From Lysinibacillus odysseyi 34hs-1 = NBRC 100172 (GTDB lineage: Bacteria > Bacillota > Bacilli > Bacillales_A > Planococcaceae): 64,000 nucleotides of DNA. A program made the translations under genes and the position numbers. This document shows, one piece after another, positions 8,706 to 18,706 of the stretch. Each line of letters opens with the position of its first letter. Positions within the stretch are counted from its first letter, which is position 1. The notes under the pieces are model-generated. The model saw nothing but the letters and a program-made list of their open reading frames with translations, had not been told where the DNA came from and ran no database searches. Location: contig NZ_BCVX01000004.1 of assembly GCF_001591965.1 (NCBI RefSeq), forward strand, positions 186,001 to 250,000. The letters are read 5' to 3'.

Positions 8706-9556
8706 ACTGACTCCCCCTCATTAAAAAACATAATTTACCTATTATTATAGGGTGAGTTTTAATGTAGGACAATTAAAAATATATTATGAACGTATGAATG
8801 AAAAATGAAATTGTATGCGAATATTTCATTTTTAAAAGTCACATATATATTTAAAATCGTCTCTAATACAGCTAGAGGTAATAAAAAGCGGATATCAAAT
8901 TAATGAAAACCTAATCGTTCATTAGTAGCTAGAACTTGTATGTATATCAGTACATGCATAGATTGGCTAATATTCAGATCATATATTTAGAATGGCTAGC
9001 TATGTGAAATGCTTTTCGATTCGATACATCGTGCCAGGCACCCCCGGTAAGATAAACATACCATTCAAGGGAGGTGCCTTTCCTTATGCCAATAAACGAA
9101 TTACCCATTGTTCCAGTCCAGCTGGATTCTCCTTCCCTTTCAACTACTTCGTCCCATCCTTCACCATGCAGTCTGCAGCAAATTCCATTTCCCACAAAAC
9201 GATTCGAACGCTTGTATGGAGCCATAGTCTGTTGTTTGAACTATCCATTACAATTGTGAGTGATTTGAATTGCTGCATCGTCGTTATATATATAAAAATC
9301 TATAAGTTTAAGTCTCATACTTATCAAGTGGAACTTAAGTATGGAATTCGGGTAAACTATATTGATATATTTATCCTAATCAATTATAATGATCCATGCT
9401 GATTAATGAGAATATTTATCTATATAACCAGTTTATTCTATGGGTAAAAAGCTATTATTTTAGAAAAAATATAGTGTTTTCAAGCACTTTTTAACTGACT
9501 ATTTCGCAGTTATTAGCTAAACAAAGAAATATAAAAAAGGGTTAGGAGAGAATTTT
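8706..9556. other. 850-base gene-free region
   Basis: The region separates the divergent TerD-like and chemotaxis genes. The only notable element is GTGCCAGGCAC at 9031-9041. Short open frames on both strands around 8974-9402 lack ribosome sites and recognisable sequence, so I do not call genes. Promoters for both flanking genes must lie here, but I could not place them convincingly. Confidence 0.5.
9031..9041. repeat. GTGCCAGGCAC palindromic motif, copy 2
   Basis: Second copy of the 11-base palindrome at 7443, differing only at the centre (A for G). It is followed by CCCCGG. Its function is not known to me. Confidence 0.5.
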
Positions 9557-11248
9557 ATGAAATGGACAATTAATAAAAAGCTGCTTTGTGGCTTTTCAAT
9601 CGTCATTTTCATTTTGATTATGATAGTTGGTTTAAGTTACTATCAAATCAATAATGTAAATGATAGCTATAGTGATTTACTTTTAGACAAGTCAAAAAAA
9701 GCGGTTGATATTAAGGGTTTACAAGTCGCAATAAAGCAAGAAATGGTGAGCATGCAGGATTACTTAACCTTGGGCGATGAGCAATCATTACAGGGCTATA
9801 ACAGAGCACGTGAAGAGTATCAAAAGAAATACGATGATTTATTAAGCCGATTTAAAATCCAAGAGGCTATCCAAAAATTGGAGGAACTTGATGAAATCGA
9901 GAAGGAATATAAGCAATTTAGCGATCAAGTATTTAAGCTGAAAAGGGAAAATAAATTTGAAGAATATACTGCTTTGTTCTCTACACAAGGCCGGGATATT
10001 ATGAAAAGATTTGATGAGCAGATTCAAAATTTGTCTGACTTTCAAAACGATTTACTAGAAGATGGGCAGAAAGAAAATACACAAAATGTGGAAGCTACTA
10101 TAGCCCAAAATCTAGTATTAGGAATAATTGCTGTTTTCATTGGTATTGGGATTGCTGTCTTGATGGGACGCTTGATTTCAAGACCGATTATCATCACTTC
10201 AACTGTAGCTAATAAGATTTCTAACGGTGATCTCACAGTGGATGAAATACAGGTGAAGAGTCGGGATGAAGTGGGAGACCTGGCAGATTCATTTAACCAA
10301 ATGGCGCAAAATCTTCGTCATTTAATAGAACAAGTAGGCTTCAATTCATCTCAGGTTGCTGCTTCAGCAGAAGAATTAACAGCCAGTGTAGAACAGACAA
10401 CTCAGGCTACTAATCAGATTGCAACATCTATCCAGGAAGTAGCGAGTGGGGCGGAATCGCAAAATCTGAAAGCAAATGAGAGTGCATTAGCCATGAAGGA
10501 AATGGCAAGTGGTATTCAGCAAGTAGCACAAACAACCTCCTCTGTTGCTGGATTGGCACATGAAACAAATGAAGAAGCAAACAATGGGAATAAGTCTCTA
10601 CATAAGGTTATCGAACAAATGAATACGATCGATGAAGTTGTAAATCATTCTGCTTCTGTCGTCGAGAGTTTAGGAGAAAGTTCAAAAGAAATTGGCAATA
10701 TTATTGACGTAATTACGTCCATAGCTGATCAAACGAATTTACTTGCCCTTAACGCTGCTATCGAGGCTGCTCGTGCAGGTGAGCATGGTAAAGGCTTTGC
10801 GGTAGTAGCTGATGAAGTACGAAAACTTGCTGAACAGTCTAAAGCGTCTGCAGATCAGATTACTGAACTAATCAAAAGAATTCAAAGTGATACGATACAG
10901 GCAGCAGAAGTAATGGACAAAGGAACGATGGAAGTGAAAGAGGGAATTGTAGTCGTTCATAAAGCCGAAGAAGGGTTCAATAAAATCCAGGAATTGATTG
11001 AACAAATTACAGCACAAACTCAGGAAGCATCAGCTGCATCCGAAGAAATGGCTGCCAGTGTGGAACAGGTGAATTCATCAGTTGAGGAAATTGCCCGCAT
11101 TACGCAATTGTCTGCCAGCCATTCGCAAAATGTTGCCTCTGCTTCAGAAGAACAGTTAGCTTCCATGGAAGAAATAGCAGCGTCAGCTAATTTACTATCC
11201 GAAATGGCGGAGAATCTACAACAGCATGTAAGTCAATTTAGGGTTTAA
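9557..11248 (+). CDS. Methyl-accepting chemotaxis protein
   Basis: A 563-residue transmembrane chemoreceptor with the ribosome site TTAGGAGAGA. TM1 spans about residues 9-28, and an extracytoplasmic four-helix sensor of about 155 residues precedes TM2 (about 185-205). A HAMP linker ([20 protein letters not shown]) to about 258 leads into the long signalling coiled coil. The highly conserved hairpin tip is plain: [19 protein letters not shown] followed by [19 protein letters not shown]. It would signal through CheW and CheA to the flagellar motor. The ligand cannot be read from the sequence. It is a single gene; no other chemotaxis gene is adjacent. Confidence 0.95.
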   Translation: MKWTINKKLLCGFSIVIFILIMIVGLSYYQINNVNDSYSDLLLDKSKKAVDIKGLQVAIKQEMVSMQDYLTLGDEQSLQGYNRAREEYQKKYDDLLSRFKIQEAIQKLEELDEIEKEYKQFSDQVFKLKRENKFEEYTALFSTQGRDIMKRFDEQIQNLSDFQNDLLEDGQKENTQNVEATIAQNLVLGIIAVFIGIGIAVLMGRLISRPIIITSTVANKISNGDLTVDEIQVKSRDEVGDLADSFNQMAQNLRHLIEQVGFNSSQVAASAEELTASVEQTTQATNQIATSIQEVASGAESQNLKANESALAMKEMASGIQQVAQTTSSVAGLAHETNEEANNGNKSLHKVIEQMNTIDEVVNHSASVVESLGESSKEIGNIIDVITSIADQTNLLALNAAIEAARAGEHGKGFAVVADEVRKLAEQSKASADQITELIKRIQSDTIQAAEVMDKGTMEVKEGIVVVHKAEEGFNKIQELIEQITAQTQEASAASEEMAASVEQVNSSVEEIARITQLSASHSQNVASASEEQLASMEEIAASANLLSEMAENLQQHVSQFRV

Positions 11249-11795
11249 TCAAGCAAGAGGTTTCTGCTTCTTCTATAATGTAGCGGGAAATAGTACTAAT
11301 TTAGGGTTTGTTAAAGACCCCGGTTTTTATAAAAGAAAATGGACATGGTTTTAAAGAGATAATCTTGGAATTATATTCTAATTAGACATTTTACCTTTCC
11401 CTAAATTAATTCCTGTTAGGAACAACTATAAAAAATACGTATGATCTGGGAAAAATAAAAACACCTTACGTTGAAAATGGGTATTGAAACCCTACTAATC
11501 AACGTGGAGGTGTTTTTCTATGGACTTAAGAATTAGCTAGCAAAATAAAGGCAATTGAAATGTGTTTTGTTTCATGCATTTTTGCCTGCTGTCCTACGTA
11601 ACGTTTACATTCTAAAATTTATACGGCATCCTTGTATGGAAATTAAATGGATAATATGGAAAATGTATTATGTTATTTATCTATCAGTTAATTCGTTCTA
11701 TAATGAGAAGTTGGAAATGATAATAAGTGGTAAAATAATCATGGTGAATGATGTTAATTATTACCTATATGATAGAGATGAATGAGGTGCACAGT
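11249..11795. other. Intergenic region before the ATPase operon
   Basis: About 550 bases with no supported gene; a 76-codon frame at 11555-11785 has no ribosome site or homology I recognise. It contains the large hairpin at 11457-11517. A promoter for the following operon is expected between about 11640 and 11780 but is not distinct. Confidence 0.5.
11457..11517. other. Large composite hairpin
   Basis: AAAACACCT-T-ACGTTGA pairs with TCAACGT-GG-AGGTGTTTT across a 26-base interior holding its own GGGT/ACCC stem. T residues follow on the right and A residues precede on the left, so it may be a bidirectional terminator. It lies about 200 bases after the chemoreceptor stop. It could also be an IS end or a small structured RNA. 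Confidence 0.55.
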
Positions 11796-13709
11796 TTGAA
11801 CGCAGCAGATAATCAATGGCAATTTTCGAAGATACCAAATATCGAGGAATCGAATTTTAATAAAATTTTAGAGCGTTTTTATAGTTTAGGTGTAGCAGGT
11901 TTGACACGTGAAAATATACAAAATTCATTAGATGGAAGACTGACAGAATTAGATGAGCCGGTTGTAGTGAAAATACAATTAGGGAAAGTAAATCGACAAG
12001 CTATTCCAGGGATGGGCTCAATCGTGCAACGTATCAATAGTTTAGAAGGCCGGAATGGCTATACGAAAGAGACGATTAGTCATATGAAGGCTTCTATGAT
12101 GTCAGAGGAAGTTCGTTATATTTCATTCGAGGATAGCAATACGCGCGGATTAACAGGCGCAAAGTATGGTCAGAGTAATTCGAAAGAGCATACATGGGGG
12201 ATTTATGCGTATAACAAGGGCGTCCATTTTGAAGAGAAGGATGAATCCTTTGAGGCGTCACGCGGGGGCTCACACGGGGTAGGGAAAATAGCGTCCAACG
12301 CAGCGTCTGATGTACATATGATGTTCTTTGCCAACTGTGATGCAGAAGGGGAACAGCACCTAGGGGGTACGATCCAGCTTATTGAACATAAATTGGGGGA
12401 TCATTATTACCGCTCAACAGGATATTTTGCCAAATTAGAGGGCTCGAAATTTATGCCGTTTGAAAATCAATACGATAAAATTTTCGAGAAAACGACGCGC
12501 GGCTTAAAAATTGTGATTCCGTTTTTGAGAGACAGCTTCTACAGAGAAGATGAAGTTATCCGTTCGGTATGTGATAGCTTCTTTGTTTCCATTATGGAGA
12601 AGAAGTTAGTCGTCCATGTAAATGATCTAGTCATTGATGCTGATTCCATCGATGCGATTGTGACAGACAGTCAATATTACGTGCAGGAAATTGAGGCAAT
12701 GAAAAAAGTGTTTACACCATTATATGTGAAAACCTATAAAAATCAGCAGCCTCGTTTAATCGAAATCCCTCATGCAAATACAGTATTTCAATTCAATTTA
12801 TATTTTAATTACGATGAGCGTATTCCAAAAGGACGAGTCGGCATCATTCGAACGATTGGTATGAAGATTGAAGATTTTACAGTGAAAAATAATGCAACGA
12901 AGCCGTTTAATGCGGTGTTAATAGGCGGAATTGATGAGGACAGTTATTTAAAATCGCTTGAAAACGAGTCACATACCAAAATATCAAGTGATGATTTAAA
13001 AGATCCTGCACTTACAAAGCTTGCAAAGAAATTTATCAGCAATCTTAATAAAGAAATCGTAAAAGTCATTGATGAAGAGATGCGAAGCCATAACCCGGTA
13101 GATGGGAAAATCAATACATCGGATCTGCTTTATACGATGGAGCTTGATTTTAAAGAAAATTTATCGCAATCATTTGGCACTGTAAAAATCAAAAACGGAA
13201 AAAATATTGTAACGAGTGATGAAGATAATAAAGCTGAAACTACACCTGCAAAAGTGAAACGAAAAAAACGTGAAAATGATGGCGCAGGAAAGCCTAAAGA
13301 AAGCGGCATTCGAAGAAAAGGGAAGGCTCGGGATAAAGGTGAGGATGAAAGCGCGGCTGAGGACCAAAAGGACGAATATAAAATTAATCCATACCGTGTC
13401 GAACGTCTTTTGTTACATGACCAAGAGTTTATTCAATTAAATTTAACGGGCAGTCCAGAAGTGGCGAAGGCAAAAAAATGTAATCTGAAGTTCAATATTA
13501 TAGATGGAATGGGCAAAGAGTATATCGGTGAATTTAATATGAAGGAAAATTATTCCGATATCATCGATAAAAATACTAGCAATCCATGTGTGATTGAATC
13601 AGATGTCATTAAAAATGTATCAATTAAAAATGGTATTGTTCATTTGCAGCTTGCCCTTAAACCGAAATATAATCGCTCATTAAAATTTATTTACTACGTA
13701 GAGGTGTAA
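11796..13709 (+). CDS. GHKL (HSP90-like) ATPase, first gene of an unknown three-gene operon
   Basis: 637 residues from a TTG at 11796, chosen because GAGGTG lies six bases upstream; an ATG at 11778 is possible. A Bergerat ATP-binding fold is visible: N-box RENIQNSLDG (residues 38-47), G1-like FEDSNTRGLTGA (D113, G118) and G2 RGGSHGVGKIA (156-166). A middle domain follows to about 440, then a Lys/Arg/Glu/Asp-rich linker (about 475-540) and a C-terminal beta-rich domain. This is GyrB/Hsp90/MutL-like in its ATP site but not a recognisable member of any of them. It is tightly followed by two unknown genes, suggesting one complex. A defence role is inference only. Confidence 0.75.
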   Translation: MNAADNQWQFSKIPNIEESNFNKILERFYSLGVAGLTRENIQNSLDGRLTELDEPVVVKIQLGKVNRQAIPGMGSIVQRINSLEGRNGYTKETISHMKASMMSEEVRYISFEDSNTRGLTGAKYGQSNSKEHTWGIYAYNKGVHFEEKDESFEASRGGSHGVGKIASNAASDVHMMFFANCDAEGEQHLGGTIQLIEHKLGDHYYRSTGYFAKLEGSKFMPFENQYDKIFEKTTRGLKIVIPFLRDSFYREDEVIRSVCDSFFVSIMEKKLVVHVNDLVIDADSIDAIVTDSQYYVQEIEAMKKVFTPLYVKTYKNQQPRLIEIPHANTVFQFNLYFNYDERIPKGRVGIIRTIGMKIEDFTVKNNATKPFNAVLIGGIDEDSYLKSLENESHTKISSDDLKDPALTKLAKKFISNLNKEIVKVIDEEMRSHNPVDGKINTSDLLYTMELDFKENLSQSFGTVKIKNGKNIVTSDEDNKAETTPAKVKRKKRENDGAGKPKESGIRRKGKARDKGEDESAAEDQKDEYKINPYRVERLLLHDQEFIQLNLTGSPEVAKAKKCNLKFNIIDGMGKEYIGEFNMKENYSDIIDKNTSNPCVIESDVIKNVSIKNGIVHLQLALKPKYNRSLKFIYYVEV

Positions 13710-13710
13710 C

Positions 13711-14565
13711 ATGATTTATAAAAAAGATGCCAATTTCCCTTATCCCATTCTTTCATCGACCACTCTTGCGTACGAAGAAAGTGATTTCACGATAAAAGTA
13801 AGCTTTGAAGAAGATGGAGACCTATATCGTTTTAAAATTATGCCGCAGCTTACTTCAGCGTTTGTTGAAGCATTATTGAACAGTGGAGACGCTCAGTATT
13901 TATTAGTCATTCAGTCAAAGGATACAAAATTCTTCCCGCTAGATCCGCATAGTTTACAAGTAGAAATAGCGAAAAATCGGATGTCATTATCAAATCGAAC
14001 GTCCATTCAAATTCATATTGTCGCAAAATCGGAAATTCGGTTTGACAACAATGATGAATTAAATAGTTTCTATGATGAGTTAAAGCATTCGATCATTGTT
14101 CCAAAGTTTTCGATGATCGGCTTTTCGAACATCGTAACCTTTGAGGGCGGTATGAAAAATCCATTAGATCTATTCGAAAAACGATTGAACCCAAATTTAA
14201 GCTCAGCAATTAAATTTGAGTTAGGGACAGAATGTATCATCCTCCACTTCCAAGATGAAGAGATTCAATTCCAATCCATGTCAAAGGCTAGTGCATTTAT
14301 GAATCCCTATTTATATACAGGCTTGCGCATGGCCCTAGAACGCTTTATTAGTAACTATGCTGATGAGGATGACGATGTAGTAGAGTTTTCACAAATGACG
14401 CAGCCGGAAGATTTACTGGATTTTAAACTATATAACTTAATGACTAGTAAAGCAGTAGAAGAGTTACATGTGGATAATATTGACGAAGTGATCGGGCGTA
14501 TATCCCATCAAATCATCGAGAAATACGTAAAAGCTGTAAAGGAGTTAGCAGTACATGAAGATTAG
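13711..14565 (+). CDS. Hypothetical protein, second gene of the GHKL operon
   Basis: A 284-residue protein that starts one base after the ATPase stop, with GAGGTG upstream. It has no signal peptide or membrane segment. The first 120 residues look beta-rich (ILSSTTLAYEESDFTIKVSF), and the C-terminal third is helical and acidic (NYADEDDDVVEFSQ). I recognise no domain. It overlaps the next gene by 11 bases, so the three are co-translated. It is probably a structural or adaptor subunit for the ATPase. Confidence 0.7.
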   Translation: MIYKKDANFPYPILSSTTLAYEESDFTIKVSFEEDGDLYRFKIMPQLTSAFVEALLNSGDAQYLLVIQSKDTKFFPLDPHSLQVEIAKNRMSLSNRTSIQIHIVAKSEIRFDNNDELNSFYDELKHSIIVPKFSMIGFSNIVTFEGGMKNPLDLFEKRLNPNLSSAIKFELGTECIILHFQDEEIQFQSMSKASAFMNPYLYTGLRMALERFISNYADEDDDVVEFSQMTQPEDLLDFKLYNLMTSKAVEELHVDNIDEVIGRISHQIIEKYVKAVKELAVHED

Positions 14566-15325
14566 ACTTTTAAAAGAAGGTTATAAAAAGGATGAGCTGC
14601 TCTATACAGCGTTTAAAAATGGCGAGGTAGTAGACGATCTGTTTTTTTCAGAGGAAACTATGGAAATTGAGGAAGCACCGGATTTCCCAATTTATATGGG
14701 GAAAGGCTCTGAGATTCAAAAGAAAGCTGATTTTCTAGCGGCATTCCAGGCCATTGCCAGCTCATATGTAAAGGTAGATCGCGATATTCATCTGGATGAA
14801 CGATTCTGGCATTCCTTATTAATCACGAAAAAGCGGGATTATATTTTGGAGAAATATCCTCAAGTGTTAGAAAGCTATCGCGAGTTTAGCAATATCGTCA
14901 TCAAAGGCTTCGACTGGGAAAACTATATTTATAAATGTATTTTAGCCGTTGAATATATCGAGGATGCCACAGAGCTGGTCCTTTCTAAAGAGCAATATTA
15001 TGAGCTGATTGTAGATAATTTGGATATATACAACTACATCATTAAGTATTCGATTTTTAGAAACGGTGAATTTCTAGTAAAGATCTTAACTGTCATTCAT
15101 AATCTAGGAATCAGTGAGCTGCTAAAAGGGAAAATAACGGATCGCCCTGATTTAGGAAAAGATGAACGGTACGGACGGCGTGTTATTTTTGAGCTGAATA
15201 AAGCTTATCCGGTATTAATGAGTCCATTATTAGATATTGAAGCGTTAGAGGAAGAGTTTTTAAAAGCATTAGGAAATTACTGTGATGTTTCGGGGATTGA
15301 ATCGCAAAATAAAGTTGTTTTGTGA
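14555..15325 (+). CDS. Hypothetical protein, third gene of the GHKL operon
   Basis: A 256-residue soluble protein overlapping the previous gene by 11 bases; GGAG lies nine bases before its ATG. The pattern VDRDIHLDERFWHSLL followed by YILEKYP, and a later Arg-containing FRNGEF segment, resembles DUF6339-type proteins, but I hold this loosely. It is largely helical with no catalytic motif visible. The hairpin at 15349-15390 ends the operon directly after it, so the transcription unit is ATPase plus two unknowns. Confidence 0.7.
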   Translation: MKIRLLKEGYKKDELLYTAFKNGEVVDDLFFSEETMEIEEAPDFPIYMGKGSEIQKKADFLAAFQAIASSYVKVDRDIHLDERFWHSLLITKKRDYILEKYPQVLESYREFSNIVIKGFDWENYIYKCILAVEYIEDATELVLSKEQYYELIVDNLDIYNYIIKYSIFRNGEFLVKILTVIHNLGISELLKGKITDRPDLGKDERYGRRVIFELNKAYPVLMSPLLDIEALEEEFLKALGNYCDVSGIESQNKVVL

Positions 15326-15334
15326 AAATAAATA

Positions 15335-15398
15335 GCTCTAAAGTATTTAAATATCCGCCTAATTATATTTTAATAATTGGGTGGATATTTTTGGTTAT
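15335..15398. repeat. Dispersed terminator-like element, copy 1
   Basis: This stretch aligns along about 60 bases with 25796-25857: TCTAAA, then TAAATA, the stem CC..CC.AATT, the loop TTAATAATTGG, and TGG followed by TTTTTG and TTAT are shared. Changes in the arms keep the pairing, which suggests the structure is selected or the copies share descent. Confidence 0.6.
15349..15392 (+). terminator. Terminator of the GHKL operon
   Basis: AAATATCCGCCTAATTAT pairs, with two mismatches, with ATAATTGGGTGGATATTT around a six-base loop, followed by TT. It separates the three-gene operon from the GIY-YIG gene. Confidence 0.85.
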
Positions 15399-15436
15399 AA
15401 TGATATTAATACTACTTTCTATAAGGGATGGTTGAA

Positions 15437-16276
15437 ATGACTTTCGGAAAAACAATTAAAATGTTCTTAATCGATGGAGATCCGAGTGGGAGACTAACTT
15501 GTGAGTTATCGAATTGGACCGGTTTAGCCTACAGAATACCTCGAACAGAAGTGAAGAAATGTAATGATAGACCAAACTTGAATTCAACAGGTGTTTATAT
15601 GCTATTTGGTCGAAATGACGAGGATAAAGAAGCGGTTTATATTGGTGAAGCAGAGGAAGTTTATACACGATTACAAAGTCATTTACGTGAAAAAGATTTT
15701 TGGAATGAAGTGATCGTATTTATTAGCAAAGATGAGAATTTAAACAAAGCACATATAAAATACATAGAAAATAAATTGTACGAAAAAGCGAAGACTGCCA
15801 ATCGTTATGATGTTGTGAATGGAAATATCCCGCCTATGCCTTCTATAGCAGAATCCGATCGGGCGGAAATGGATGAATTCATTAGTAATCTTGAGATGCT
15901 GGTTAATATGTTAGGGCATAAATTATTCGTAGACATTAAAGATACGTCAGAAACGAATGCCGAGGAACTTTTATATATAAAAGGAGCTCGTGGGGCGGAT
16001 GCTAAAGGGGTTCAAACACAGGAAGGATTTGTAGTCTTGCAAGGTTCTAAAATTGCAAGCAGCGTTGTTAACTCATTTTCAGAACGTTTAACAGCCAAAA
16101 GAAATGATTTAATTCACACGCAGAAAGTGCAAATCTTAAATGGTGAATATGTAGTAATAGAAGATCTCTTGTTCTCCAGTCCCTCATTAGCTGCTGAAAT
16201 TGTGATGGGGAGAAGTGCGAATGGGTTGACGGAGTGGAAAGATAGACTTGGCAAGACTTTGAAAGATTTAGTTTAA
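15437..16276 (+). CDS. GIY-YIG nuclease with C-terminal DUF4357 domain
   Basis: 279 residues from the ATG at 15437, supported by AAGGGATGG five bases upstream; the ATG at 15428 is too close to that site. The N-terminus (KTIKMFLIDGDPSGR) and the GIY-YIG core are clear: TGVYMLFG, AVYIGEAEEVYTRLQSH with its arginine, and YIENKLYEKA with the glutamate. The C-terminus (about 185-275) fits DUF4357: GFVVLQGSKIA and SPSLAAEIVMGRSANGLTEW. Such proteins are widespread and often near defence or mobile genes. It has its own transcription unit between two terminators, so any link with the GHKL operon is positional only. Confidence 0.85.
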   Translation: MTFGKTIKMFLIDGDPSGRLTCELSNWTGLAYRIPRTEVKKCNDRPNLNSTGVYMLFGRNDEDKEAVYIGEAEEVYTRLQSHLREKDFWNEVIVFISKDENLNKAHIKYIENKLYEKAKTANRYDVVNGNIPPMPSIAESDRAEMDEFISNLEMLVNMLGHKLFVDIKDTSETNAEELLYIKGARGADAKGVQTQEGFVVLQGSKIASSVVNSFSERLTAKRNDLIHTQKVQILNGEYVVIEDLLFSSPSLAAEIVMGRSANGLTEWKDRLGKTLKDLV

Positions 16277-16290
16277 TAAAGCATCATATG

Positions 16291-16320
16291 AAACGCTCTT
16301 GCAAACCTGCAGGAGCGTTT
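16291..16320. terminator. Terminator after the GIY-YIG gene
   Basis: AAACGCTCTTGCA pairs with TGCAGGAGCGTTT (one mismatch) around a four-base loop. Confidence 0.8.
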
Positions 16321-16425
16321 TGAATTTATGGTTAATTTTAGAAAATATGCAACTTTTTATTTCCAAATTACGTATAATGGAAGTGTAAACAGATGTTTTA
16401 CGAAAAAGAGACAGGGGGATCTAGA

Positions 16426-18654
16426 ATGAGTACTTTTAAAAAGGCGGGTGTATTGTTATCCGCTACAGCGCTGTCGGTTGGCTTATTGGCACCGATGGCA
16501 AGCGCAGGGCCGGTAGGAAATGAGCGGATGGAGACATTGCCGATTCAAGTGGCGCAGACGAATGCAAAGGTAACAAAAGATGATCTAATGAAGCGTTTTC
16601 GGGAGCTGTTCCCAAATGGGTTTCCTAATGTAACGGAAAAAGAATTTAGTATGGGGACAGGCTACTCGCGTCCTAACGATTCTACGGTGCGTTATGAACT
16701 TAATTTTTCAAAGAGCATTGATAATCGGTATATATATGGAATCTTTACATTCGTTGGAGAAACGTTAGAGCTGGAGCAATTCCAGTATCAGCCGGTAAAT
16801 ACAAAGGATGTATTGTTCCCGGCAAAATATTCAGAAGCAGAAGCGCAAAAAGTAGCGGATGAGTTTGTCAAAAAATTCGACAAAGCGGGAGAGTATGAGC
16901 TTCTACCAAATGAACACAATTATTATTCATCTTCTCTTTTAACGCAGCCGGTCCAATACTCGTTTATGTATACAAAGAAAAAGTCCGGTGTACCGGTTTC
17001 AGATCAATCGATTCACATACGTGTATTAGGAGATGGGACAGTAACATCCTATTATAAAACACATCTTGAGAAAAATAATTTTACGTATGATGATCTTTCC
17101 AAGAAACAAAGTGAATCAGACGTTGCCAGCCGTGTACAAGATGCCTTGAAAGCCCAGTTGTCGTACAGGATTGAACCAGATTATACAACAGGGGAGTATG
17201 CAGTAAAGCTTGTTTATCAACCGAACAGCTGGGTTACATCAGGTGTACATGCGCTTACGGGGGAATGGCTGACGGCGGACGGGCTATCTTCAACGCTGCC
17301 AAATCAACCGATTACACCGATTGTGACGGATCCATTAGCGGCAAAACAGCAGAACATAACGTCGGACCAAGCACAAGCGATAGCACAGAAGCTGCTTGCA
17401 ACAGATAAAAAAGGTGTTACATTGGAGATTGAGTCTGTTCAAGAAACAACAACAGAGACTGGTAAGGCAGTATTTAACATTCAATATATGTATCGCCACA
17501 AAAATGGCGGTTCAGGTACTACATTAACGATTGATAAAAAAACAGGGGAAATTATTAATCATAGCGATATTAGAAACAACCTCGAAGTAGAAGAGGATAG
17601 CAGCAATGCAGAAGCAGAATTAACACGACAACAGGCATTGGAAAAGGCGGTTGCCTATGTGAAAGAATTGGCGCCTTCCTACGCACATCAGTATGCATTA
17701 CCGGTAAATGAGGGCGTTTACGAGAAATATAATAACAGTTACGACTTTACGTTCCAGCGTATAGTGAATGGTTTAACGGTGGCAGGAGACCAAATCACAG
17801 TAAATGTCGATGCGAAAAAAGGGAATTTATTAAGCTTAAATGTGCACTCATATGAGAATGTAGAGTGGCCGGCAGCAACAGGCATTTTGACACAGCAAGA
17901 AGCAACAAAGCTGTTGAAAAATCAGCTGAATTTGAAGCTGCAATATATAAATCATCCAAAAGTTGAAAACGAGCAGCATTACAGCCTTGTCTATCAGCCG
18001 GTTTTCAAGGAAGACCCGTATGCTGTCCTTGATGCCAAAACAGGGGAATGGATAAATCCCTATGATATGGCTAATTCAGATAAGCCGACAATCGAGCATC
18101 CAACAGCTGCAGAGGAATTAAATTATTTAATTCATGCAGGTATTTTAGGGGGGGATGAAACATTCAACCCAGATGCGCCCGTTACAAAAGAGGAAGCGCT
18201 GAAAGTGATAATGAAATCTGTCACATACATGTATAGTGACCCTAGATATAATGAGAATGAAACGATGAGTCAGTCGTTTACCGATATTACGCCTGACCAT
18301 CCTTCATACCAATTTGTCACACGTGCATTAAAAATGGGTATGCTTGATGCGTCTACGAAAACATTTAATGCGACTGCTTCCCTTTCAAATCAGGAACTGG
18401 CAAAATGGGTAGTTGGCATGCTGAAGCTACATAACGTAGCGCAACTTAGCGATATATATGAGTTGAATTATAGTGACGCTGGACAAGTAGATCAGAACCT
18501 GCGCGGCTATGTTGCATTAGCGTATGGAATGGGATTACTTGAAGCAGAAAACAACCAGTTGAAGCCAAAAAGTGAAGTAACGTATGCACAGTTGGCACAA
18601 GTGATAATTCGTTTAGCCTATAAAATGAACGAATATCAGATTGACAGCTATTAA
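16426..18654 (+). CDS. S-layer-anchored exoprotein with YcdB/YcdC repeats
   Basis: 742 residues from the ATG at 16426, preceded by CAGGGGGAT; the earlier ATG at 16393 lacks a site. A signal peptide occupies residues 1-27 (KKAGVLLSATALSVGLL, cleavage after ASA). Residues 45-550 hold two related PepSY-like YcdB/YcdC segments, each ending in a D-x-K-T/x-G-E/N pattern such as IDKKTGEIINH and LDAKTGEWINPY. The C-terminus carries three S-layer homology repeats (about 570-735) with cores such as GGDETFNPDAPVTKEEA. It should be exported and bound to pyruvylated cell-wall polymer. Enzymatic function is unproven. Confidence 0.85.
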   Translation: MSTFKKAGVLLSATALSVGLLAPMASAGPVGNERMETLPIQVAQTNAKVTKDDLMKRFRELFPNGFPNVTEKEFSMGTGYSRPNDSTVRYELNFSKSIDNRYIYGIFTFVGETLELEQFQYQPVNTKDVLFPAKYSEAEAQKVADEFVKKFDKAGEYELLPNEHNYYSSSLLTQPVQYSFMYTKKKSGVPVSDQSIHIRVLGDGTVTSYYKTHLEKNNFTYDDLSKKQSESDVASRVQDALKAQLSYRIEPDYTTGEYAVKLVYQPNSWVTSGVHALTGEWLTADGLSSTLPNQPITPIVTDPLAAKQQNITSDQAQAIAQKLLATDKKGVTLEIESVQETTTETGKAVFNIQYMYRHKNGGSGTTLTIDKKTGEIINHSDIRNNLEVEEDSSNAEAELTRQQALEKAVAYVKELAPSYAHQYALPVNEGVYEKYNNSYDFTFQRIVNGLTVAGDQITVNVDAKKGNLLSLNVHSYENVEWPAATGILTQQEATKLLKNQLNLKLQYINHPKVENEQHYSLVYQPVFKEDPYAVLDAKTGEWINPYDMANSDKPTIEHPTAAEELNYLIHAGILGGDETFNPDAPVTKEEALKVIMKSVTYMYSDPRYNENETMSQSFTDITPDHPSYQFVTRALKMGMLDASTKTFNATASLSNQELAKWVVGMLKLHNVAQLSDIYELNYSDAGQVDQNLRGYVALAYGMGLLEAENNQLKPKSEVTYAQLAQVIIRLAYKMNEYQIDSY

Positions 18655-18706
18655 TACGTGTATGGGCGGGTAAAGGGCCCGATGATCGATACAATTTAGG
18701 CATAGG

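Noticed and set aside
8974-9402. Overlapping short frames around the GTGCCAGGCAC motif
   Set aside because: They lie on both strands without ribosome sites, and their composition gives no protein family.
11555-11785. 76-codon frame before the GHKL operon
   Set aside because: It has no ribosome site, no recognisable sequence, and overlaps the true operon start region.
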